Shown in pieces: positions 58,852 through 64,000 of a stretch of 64,000 nucleotides of DNA. The translations under genes and the position numbers were made by a program. Within the stretch, counting starts at the first letter, position 1. Each line of letters begins with the position of its first letter. Source of the DNA: Lachnospiraceae bacterium UBA5899 (GTDB lineage: Bacteria > Bacillota > Clostridia > Lachnospirales > Lachnospiraceae). The notes under the pieces are model-generated. The model had not been told where the DNA came from and searched no databases. It saw only the letters and a list, made by a program, of their open reading frames with translations. The stretch is taken from contig DJEL01000017.1 of the NCBI GenBank assembly GCA_002432425.1, positions 5,116-69,115 of the forward strand, written 5' to 3'.

Positions 58852-58905
58852 AGACCGTAAGCGGCAATGCCATGAAGAAAGGATATTGCTGCCTGCGGTC
58901 TTTTT
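58852..58905 (+). terminator. Intrinsic terminator
   Basis: Long stem AGACCGTAAGCGGCAAT / ATTGCTGCCTGCGGTCT with T5 tail, ending the trpXYZ operon. Confidence 0.92.
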
Positions 58906-58990
58906 AATTAAAAAGGAAAAGGGATAGCAAAAATAAACACAATATGATATTATTTTAATAAGAACAACCTTGTTGAAAAGGGAGATTTTT

Positions 58991-59713
58991 ATGAAGATAG
59001 GAATATGTGACGATGATAGGACGGATATTTTAATAACTCAAAAAGAATTGCAGAACATCGCGCCTAAATTATGCACGGCCCCGGAAATTTATGAATTTTC
59101 GGATGGAAGCACTATGACGGAAGATATTTTGAAAACAGGGATAGATGTAGTACTTCTTGATATTGATATGCCGGATGTAAACGGATTATCCGTCGCAAAT
59201 GCTCTGATGCAGCAATCCCATTTTCTCACCATTATTTTTCTTACGAATCGCGCAGAATTGGTATTTCAGAGTCTGAAGTACCGGCCGCTCCGCTTTGTAC
59301 GAAAGAGTCATATCAGGGAGGAATTGGAAGAAGCAATTCTGACTGCGGAAAAGAAGATTGCCTCAGAAATGCATGTGTTTTCTTTTGCTAAAAATAATGT
59401 GGCATGCACATATCCGGTAAGGCAAATCATTTATGTGGAAAGTAAAGGACATTATATGGAAATACATATCGGAAATGAGATAAAAAGGGAACGGGGGAAA
59501 ATGACAGAATATGAGGGAAAATTAAAAGATTACGGTTTTTTAAGGATTCATGTAGGCTATCTTGTTAACGTGCGGTATATTGCCATGATAAACTCTCAGG
59601 GAGTTCTTTTGGATAATGGAGAAAAATTGCCAATCAGCAGACAAAACAGGGAAACAATACAAAAAGAATACATAAGAGGATTGGAGAAATTTGTGCATGG
59701 ATGTCGTATATAA
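58991..59713 (+). CDS. LytTR response regulator (AgrA-like)
   Basis: A 240-residue regulator. Receiver domain residues 1-120 with ICDDDRTD acidic pocket, phospho-acceptor Asp57 in LLDIDMPDVNG and Thr/Lys-equivalent residues. LytTR DNA-binding domain about 135-240 (QIIYVESKGHYMEI...GFLRIHVGYLVNV). ATG 58991 with GGGAG was chosen over 58970. First gene of the agr-type locus; overlaps the sensor kinase start by 17 bases. Expected to bind direct repeats in front of genes it controls; I see no clear site. Confidence 0.92.
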   Translation: MKIGICDDDRTDILITQKELQNIAPKLCTAPEIYEFSDGSTMTEDILKTGIDVVLLDIDMPDVNGLSVANALMQQSHFLTIIFLTNRAELVFQSLKYRPLRFVRKSHIREELEEAILTAEKKIASEMHVFSFAKNNVACTYPVRQIIYVESKGHYMEIHIGNEIKRERGKMTEYEGKLKDYGFLRIHVGYLVNVRYIAMINSQGVLLDNGEKLPISRQNRETIQKEYIRGLEKFVHGCRI

Positions 59714-59828
59714 AATGTCAGAATGGGGGGCAAGCCTGTTTGATGCGGCTGCCGTAATTGCATTTCTGACAATAGTGTTGAAAAGAAACGACCGTATAAA
59801 GAACATAACTGTGTATAGTATAGCATGA
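59697..59828 (+). pseudogene. N-terminal fragment of the AgrC-like kinase in another frame
   Basis: A 43-codon ORF overlapping the end of the response regulator: MDVVYKMSEWGASLFDAAAV then a hydrophobic stretch (IAFLTIVL) and KRNDRIKNITVYSIA. It ends at TGA overlapping the ATG of the 396-residue kinase ORF (ATGA). Together they would give about 439 residues, the normal AgrC-like length, so this looks like the first membrane helix lost by a single-base frameshift. Real coupling of two small proteins is the alternative. Confidence 0.6.
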
Positions 59829-61015
59829 TAATGCTTGCTTTTGTGGCAGGACTTGGCTTTTTACAGGATATATCAGAAAATGCCGGCATAACGCTGTTGT
59901 GTATATTTACCGGCAGTTTTGTATTTTCCCTTTTTTTCTTACAGGGAAGCTGGAAAAGTAAATTTCTGTATAATCTGATTTTTTATGTGATACAGATGAC
60001 ATCCAATATGCTTATCGTTTATGGGATTACCACGGTATTAAAGGTAGAGTTGGAAAAATTGACCGAAATGGGAAGCACGATAAGAATATTAACTTTGATT
60101 CTTCATAAAATGCTATTTCTGCTGATGCTCATGGTGATAATCTTGTTATGCCGCCGAAAAAAGGCAGTGTGGCAGGAATGGCTTATAGGAGGTCTGTTAT
60201 ATGGGGGAGCATTGCTGACCGGTTGTGTAGTTGTAAATATAACCAAAACCGGGAGACTGACAGAAAAAGAGGAAACAGAGCTTATTTTTGTGGCATTTGG
60301 ACTGCTTGCTATCTGTGTGGCAGTATCTTTGTGCCTGTACTACCTGAACAGGCAGCAGCAATATAAGTTGGAAAATGAAATTCTTATTATGAAGCTGCAG
60401 GAGGAGAAAAATACACTGAATAAATTGGACGAAGTATACGAGAATAATCGGATTTTACGGCATGATTTGAAACATTACCTGACGGTCGTCCAGGGGATGC
60501 TTTATACATCGGGAGTAGAAGAAACGACAAAGTATCTGGAGGAACTGTTACAAAGTAAATTTGAAAGAGACCTGTATTATTATACAGACAGTACGGTAGT
60601 GAATGCCGTCCTCAATGATAAAGTGTCCCTATGCAAAAAAAATAATGTTTCATGTAACATAGAAATTTGTGGACAAATCGGAGAGGAAAGGCAGACAGAT
60701 ATAGGTATTATTTTATCTAATCTTTTAGACAATGCCATAGAGGCTGAATTAAAGGAGAAGGAAAGGTACATATCCGTGGAAATCACAAGACAAAAAAGGA
60801 ATCTGTTTATAAAAGTAGAAAATTCAGTCAGTGAACCGGTTTTTTACAATAACCCTTCTTTGAGAACGATAAAAAAGGATACCAATAATCATGGCATAGG
60901 GATAAAAAGTGTAAGAAAATTAGTACAGGGAATGGATGGCTTCTGCTTGTGGGAAGAGTACGAAAATCGGTTTTCGGTAACGGTAATGCTGCCGGAACAT
61001 GCCAATCGTGCCTGA
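59825..61015 (+). CDS. AgrC-like sensor histidine kinase (N-terminus out of frame)
   Basis: A 396-residue quorum-sensing kinase with five to six N-terminal membrane helices (residues 1-190) and an intracellular part. The phospho-acceptor motif is RILRHDLKHYLTVV, the ATP lid has LSNLLDNAIEAELKEKE and GIGIKSVRKLV. HPK10-type kinases of this sort sense cyclic AgrD-derived peptides. The first helix seems to be encoded by the preceding ORF in the other frame. Followed by agrB- and agrD-like genes. Confidence 0.85.
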   Translation: MIMLAFVAGLGFLQDISENAGITLLCIFTGSFVFSLFFLQGSWKSKFLYNLIFYVIQMTSNMLIVYGITTVLKVELEKLTEMGSTIRILTLILHKMLFLLMLMVIILLCRRKKAVWQEWLIGGLLYGGALLTGCVVVNITKTGRLTEKEETELIFVAFGLLAICVAVSLCLYYLNRQQQYKLENEILIMKLQEEKNTLNKLDEVYENNRILRHDLKHYLTVVQGMLYTSGVEETTKYLEELLQSKFERDLYYYTDSTVVNAVLNDKVSLCKKNNVSCNIEICGQIGEERQTDIGIILSNLLDNAIEAELKEKERYISVEITRQKRNLFIKVENSVSEPVFYNNPSLRTIKKDTNNHGIGIKSVRKLVQGMDGFCLWEEYENRFSVTVMLPEHANRA

Positions 61016-61067
61016 CAGAATACAAACCGTGCCAGCTATATGGAAAATATGACAAAATCAGCTAAAA

Positions 61068-61520
61068 TTGTGGATAAGAAGCATTATTTTTCTGCATTCA
61101 TGGATACAAACATTAGTTTTTATTATAGTGTTTGTAAGCCTGCGCCAATATACGGGCGGTTACCATGCAAAAAGCAGAGTGGGATGTAAAATGGTAACCG
61201 GACTCAATCTTGCATTAAATATTCTATGCGTAAAAATAATTAGCCAGCTATCTGGTATAAAAAATATTTTTTTTGGTATCATGATAATTTTATATGTAAC
61301 AATATGTGTTAAATTCATATTGGCAATGGTAACGCATGATAATTGTTTGCCGAAAAACAGGGAGAAGGAATGCAGAAAATTAGCCATATTTTCTATTGTT
61401 TATTTAATAATTGCGGTGCTTATTTTGCAGAGGAATCCCAAAATAGCATGGAGCATTGTGGTGACTATGGCAGAGGTAGCACTGTTAATTGTAATAAAGC
61501 CAAAAAAGGAGGGAGAATGA
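61068..61520 (+). CDS. AgrB-like peptide processing protein, N-terminally short
   Basis: A 150-residue membrane peptidase. SLRQYTGGYHAKSRVGC carries the catalytic His33 and Cys40 of AgrB at the correct 7-residue spacing. Four or so helices follow. Typical AgrB has about 190-200 residues, so about 45 N-terminal residues are missing; an in-frame TGA at 61050 blocks extension and the start must be TTG 61068 or near it. It cleaves and cyclises AgrD, which overlaps its stop codon. Activity is uncertain without the N-terminal part. Confidence 0.82.
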   Translation: MWIRSIIFLHSWIQTLVFIIVFVSLRQYTGGYHAKSRVGCKMVTGLNLALNILCVKIISQLSGIKNIFFGIMIILYVTICVKFILAMVTHDNCLPKNREKECRKLAIFSIVYLIIAVLILQRNPKIAWSIVVTMAEVALLIVIKPKKEGE

Positions 61521-61657
61521 TGAAACAAATGGATAAAATAATCGCCCTGATAGGGGAAAAGGTGGCTGTAAAGGCCGCAAATGCCGTGTCTTGGCCTTAT
61601 TGTTATCAGCCCAAGACACCAAATGTCTTAAAAGAAAAACAGGGCAAAAGAAATTAA
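61517..61657 (+). CDS. AgrD-like cyclic autoinducer prepeptide with Ser in the ring position
   Basis: A 46-residue prepeptide. It has an amphipathic leader (DKIIALIGEKVAVKAANA), a core AVSWPYCY and the conserved tail QPKTPNVLKEK. In most clostridial AgrD proteins a Cys stands five residues before the Y-Q/E-P tail start; here it is Ser25, with Cys29 four residues later. It may form a serine lactone as in S. intermedius, or use Cys29. Start ATG 61517 overlaps the agrB stop (ATGA); ATG 61520 is equally possible. Confidence 0.85.
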   Translation: MMKQMDKIIALIGEKVAVKAANAVSWPYCYQPKTPNVLKEKQGKRN

Positions 61658-61730
61658 GTAATGTTGTATAGTAGTAGTACTCGCTCCATAAAAATGAATA
61701 GGACAATTTGGGTGATAACAGGAGACGAGT

Positions 61731-61778
61731 ATGACTGATATACGTGAAACAAAGAACTTGCTTGAAAAGAACAGGTGA
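61731..61778 (+). CDS. Possible 15-codon leader ORF
   Basis: ATG at 61731 preceded by GGAG (AGGAGACGAGT) encodes MTDIRETKNLLEKNR and stops 32 bases before the next gene. Ribosome site and position suggest translation, but it could be incidental. Confidence 0.35.
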   Translation: MTDIRETKNLLEKNR

Positions 61779-61810
61779 ATCAAGGTATAACACTGAAAAG
61801 GAGAAATTTA

Positions 61811-62056
61811 ATGAAAACGAATAGAATTTTCTTGTTATTAATGGGTATAGTGTTGTGGGTAATTGGCGGTATAAAAGTAAATGCAAACGAGACAATGGAT
61901 ACATTAAATGATTATGAAAAGATTATAGAACAATATAGCAATTGCGTTAATGAAAGAGATATTTATAATTATATTGACCTATTTACCAAAGACAATCGCA
62001 AAAATATGCAAAATCATGTAAAGATAAATGGGGAAAAAGATTTTTTTCCAAAATAA
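61811..62056 (+). CDS. 5' part of a frameshifted secreted protein
   Basis: An 81-codon ORF: signal peptide MKTNRIFLLLMGIVLWVIGG then ANETMDTLNDYEKIIEQY. AAAGGAG lies upstream. It ends shortly after the T7 tract at 62041-62047, while the downstream frame (62028-62975) continues the same protein: with one T less the reading would pass from DFF to QNKIH without a stop. The combined protein would have about 384 residues. A sequencing or assembly slip, a true mutation, or phase variation are possible. Confidence 0.65.
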   Translation: MKTNRIFLLLMGIVLWVIGGIKVNANETMDTLNDYEKIIEQYSNCVNERDIYNYIDLFTKDNRKNMQNHVKINGEKDFFPK

Positions 62057-62975
62057 AATACATATTATTCAGGTGAAAAAATTAGACAATGAGGTAGGGT
62101 ATCTTGCAAGTGCAGTTAGTATGGAAGAATTAAACACTTTTAGGGATATCCAAGTAATATATGTTCAGCAAGAAACTACGAATGGTAGTTATAATATTAA
62201 TGAATACGTTTGTTTTATATTAGCCAATGAAGAGGGACGGTTAAAAATAGAAAGAATTTCCACGCCTGATTTGGATTTAATATTTGAATATAATGTTCAA
62301 TTTAATGAAAATGATGAAAAAGTAGCACAAATGATTCAGGAAAGAAGATTACATATTCAGTGTAACCAACCCATTAATTTGTTGTCAAGTACAGTTACTC
62401 CTTATGCATCATTAACTGCACCAAGTAAAATTAGTGTATATTTTACAAAAAGCGGAAATGTTAATTATCATGGGGCTACTAAAAAGTCGATTGATTTTAA
62501 CACATATTTAAGGAACACAGTACCTAAAGAATGGACAGTTTCATACTATGCTAATTATCCAGCGTACCTTCAAGCAGGAGTTATGGCCAGCAAAATGTAT
62601 GCATGGTATAATACTGTAAATTCTAAAAGAAATTATGCACCATATTATGCTGATGTTTTAGATGATTCTAATGACCAAAATTATTGGTATTGTGCTGCAG
62701 ACGAATTGAAAGCGCAAGGTGCACAATATCTGACATACCTTGACAATGCATTAAATTATGCCAAGAATTTGGCAATTGTTACGGAAAAAACAGAAAAAAT
62801 ATTTGAAACTCAATATAGAGCTGGAAGTACAACAATACATAATGGTGTTATGAGCCAATCGGGTGCTTTACAATTGGCAAAAAAAGGATACTCTTGTATA
62901 AAAATTTTACAGGAGTATTACGGAAGCGCACCACAAATTTCAGGTGAATATATAAAAATCGTGTCACACAATTAA
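62028..62975 (+). CDS. SpoIID/LytB-like domain protein (3' part of frameshifted gene)
   Basis: Residues from about 145 of this frame match the SpoIID/LytB domain of peptidoglycan-associated proteins: KISVYFTKSGN, YLRNTVPKEWTVSYYANYP and LQAGVMASKMYAWYNTV. The first ~115 residues are a separate beta-rich region. The apparent ATG at 62028 is probably not a real start; translation should come from 61811 through the homopolymer. DNA is A+T-rich. Likely role is secreted, cell-wall or peptide-export linked, under the nearby agr locus (inference). Confidence 0.65.
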   Translation: MGKKIFFQNKIHIIQVKKLDNEVGYLASAVSMEELNTFRDIQVIYVQQETTNGSYNINEYVCFILANEEGRLKIERISTPDLDLIFEYNVQFNENDEKVAQMIQERRLHIQCNQPINLLSSTVTPYASLTAPSKISVYFTKSGNVNYHGATKKSIDFNTYLRNTVPKEWTVSYYANYPAYLQAGVMASKMYAWYNTVNSKRNYAPYYADVLDDSNDQNYWYCAADELKAQGAQYLTYLDNALNYAKNLAIVTEKTEKIFETQYRAGSTTIHNGVMSQSGALQLAKKGYSCIKILQEYYGSAPQISGEYIKIVSHN

Positions 62976-62986
62976 AAGGAGAAGGC

Positions 62987-63886
62987 GTGAGAAGAGTAAG
63001 GTTGTTGAAAAAAATATTTCTTTTTTCATCAGTAATGATTTTATTATTTTTTGTAGTTGGGGTGTGTATAAATCAAAAAGATGTTCATTTTGAGACCTTA
63101 GAAGGTGAGAAAGAAGGATATGAAAATGTACAAATAGGTGGTACTAAGGATGATGAGGTAGGGGGAGAACAAATAGAGCATACGCTTAAAGCTATTACAA
63201 TGGATGAAGTAAAAAAGTTGTCTGCAAAGAAGAATCTCACATTGGATGATTTATATATGTATAATAAGATACAGAGTGGAAAAGGGTATTCTTATTATAT
63301 GTTTACTTATCAAGGAGAGGATTATACACTGGATATTTATGAATCAGAACAAGGAGAAATAGAAGGTGTACGGTTGGTAAGACAAAATGATTATCTATCT
63401 ATTGACATTCGGAATGGAAATATAGAGCATCTACTTTCATCAGAGGTTTCTGTTCAGGATTATTTGACATTACAATTGCCTGAGGGTATGAGTATAGGTA
63501 CATACGATATGTATATGACAGGTTTTGGAGGAAGTAGAATAGATAATGAAGCAACTGTAGCAGAAAAAAATCCTTGTGGGAAAATTCGATTGATGCACGG
63601 AGATGTTTTGACATTCACCGATGGACGAATAACCAATATACATTTTTACGATAACTGCTTTTATATGGTATCAATGAATAGCATAGATAATTTGAGTGCT
63701 CCCTGCATTTTTATGGAACTTAAGGAAGAGGAGACTACAGAATGGTGGGCGGCCTATTTTGCGAAAGAAGGCGTTACAGATATTGGCTATCTGATAGAAC
63801 TTAGAAAAGACATCTTTACCAAAGAGGAGGCAAAAAGAGTGATAGAAAGTGTACAGTTTTGTGAACGTGCATTCGGAAACTTATGA
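62987..63886 (+). CDS. Membrane-anchored protein of unknown function
   Basis: A 299-residue protein with one N-terminal membrane segment (residues 9-27, KIFLFSSVMILLFFVVGV) and a large extracytoplasmic part; residues 85-290 contain several beta-like stretches (YSYYMFTYQGEDYTLDIY...). No family recognised. GTG 62987 with GGAGAAGG upstream; 11 bases after the SpoIID-like gene, so same operon. A+T-rich like its neighbours. Confidence 0.6.
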   Translation: MRRVRLLKKIFLFSSVMILLFFVVGVCINQKDVHFETLEGEKEGYENVQIGGTKDDEVGGEQIEHTLKAITMDEVKKLSAKKNLTLDDLYMYNKIQSGKGYSYYMFTYQGEDYTLDIYESEQGEIEGVRLVRQNDYLSIDIRNGNIEHLLSSEVSVQDYLTLQLPEGMSIGTYDMYMTGFGGSRIDNEATVAEKNPCGKIRLMHGDVLTFTDGRITNIHFYDNCFYMVSMNSIDNLSAPCIFMELKEEETTEWWAAYFAKEGVTDIGYLIELRKDIFTKEEAKRVIESVQFCERAFGNL

Positions 63887-63946
63887 AGCATATATAAGCC
63901 GGTACATATAATATTCATCATACTAAAACAGGAAGGAGCCACTTTT

Positions 63947-64000
63947 ATGAAAAAAACAGGGATATGGTTACTGACACTGGTATTAGCATTTTGTGCAATG
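63947..64000 (+). CDS. Start of a secreted protein, cut by window end
   Basis: ATG 63947 after GGAAGGAGCC opens a frame reading MKKTGIWLLTLVLAFCAM, a signal peptide. Only 18 codons are inside the window; no function can be given. Confidence 0.65.
   Translation, partial: MKKTGIWLLTLVLAFCAM

Noticed and set aside
59825..61015. Programmed -1 frameshift in the AgrC-like kinase
   Set aside because: No slippery heptamer with a downstream structure is visible at the junction; the overlap is a simple ATGA.

Overview
The window reads as a contiguous chromosomal stretch of a gut-type Lachnospiraceae or related Clostridia. The evidence is strong AGGAGG-type ribosome sites, intrinsic terminators, a T-box leader, an agr-type LytTR locus, a choloylglycine hydrolase and an agmatine/carboxyspermidine polyamine operon. 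This assignment is inference from gene content; there is no rRNA or phylogenetic marker. I found no tRNA, rRNA, CRISPR array, insertion sequence or prophage. Most of the window has balanced base composition. The AAA ATPase near 16.3-18.0 kb and the right end (about 59-64 kb) are visibly richer in A+T and look like acquired or fast-evolving DNA.

Layout. 0-4.6 kb: two-subunit aconitase X, two membrane proteins and a membrane-anchored M20 peptidase. 4.7-8.6 kb: zinc-ribbon protein, SpeD, DUF4178 protein, DUF350 protein and a membrane-fused spermidine synthase, which look like one operon. 8.6-13.5 kb: AlkZ-related protein, a peptide deformylase relic, a flavin-binding protein, a flippase and a GT2 glycosyltransferase. 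13.7-18.9 kb: a ClpP-like protein paired with a soluble VirD4-like ATPase, a Nudix enzyme, an AAA/DUF4143 ATPase behind an iterated upstream motif, and a flavodoxin. 19-26.7 kb: secreted nuclease, flavin reductase, MFS transporter, two WYL regulators, RtcB ligase, an XRE regulator and a radical SAM gene without its cluster motif. 26.7-29.4 kb: alanine racemase and a MATE exporter.

29.5-36.3 kb: a promoter, a long structured leader with an intrinsic terminator, then speA, speE, speB, carboxyspermidine dehydrogenase, carboxyspermidine decarboxylase and a polysaccharide deacetylase. Together with the 5 kb cluster, this gives two routes to spermidine: decarboxylated AdoMet (SpeD/SpeE) and aspartate semialdehyde (CASDH/CASDC). 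36.3-47.3 kb: GH2 glycosidase, then a one-carbon/methionine block (metF, a separate MetH activation domain, metH, metQ) in which metF-metH sits between two paralogous GAF sensors, a diguanylate cyclase and a hybrid histidine kinase. 47.4-55.4 kb: Lon-like AAA+ protein without protease, EamA exporter, bile-salt-hydrolase-type enzyme, a complete ECF transporter, rubrerythrin and its Rrf2 regulator. 55.6-58.9 kb: a Trp T-box controlling a TrpXYZ uptake system. 59-64 kb: an agr-like quorum locus in the order A-C-B-D with a serine at the usual ring-cysteine position of AgrD, followed by secreted proteins, one frameshifted.

The best candidates for something new are the polyamine operon leader RNA, the ClpP-like/VirD4-like pair, the SpeD-zinc ribbon-DUF4178-DUF350-SpeE cluster, the Ser-type AgrD, and a recurring pattern of Ala/Gly/Ser/Thr-rich in-frame insertions in four otherwise conserved enzymes.
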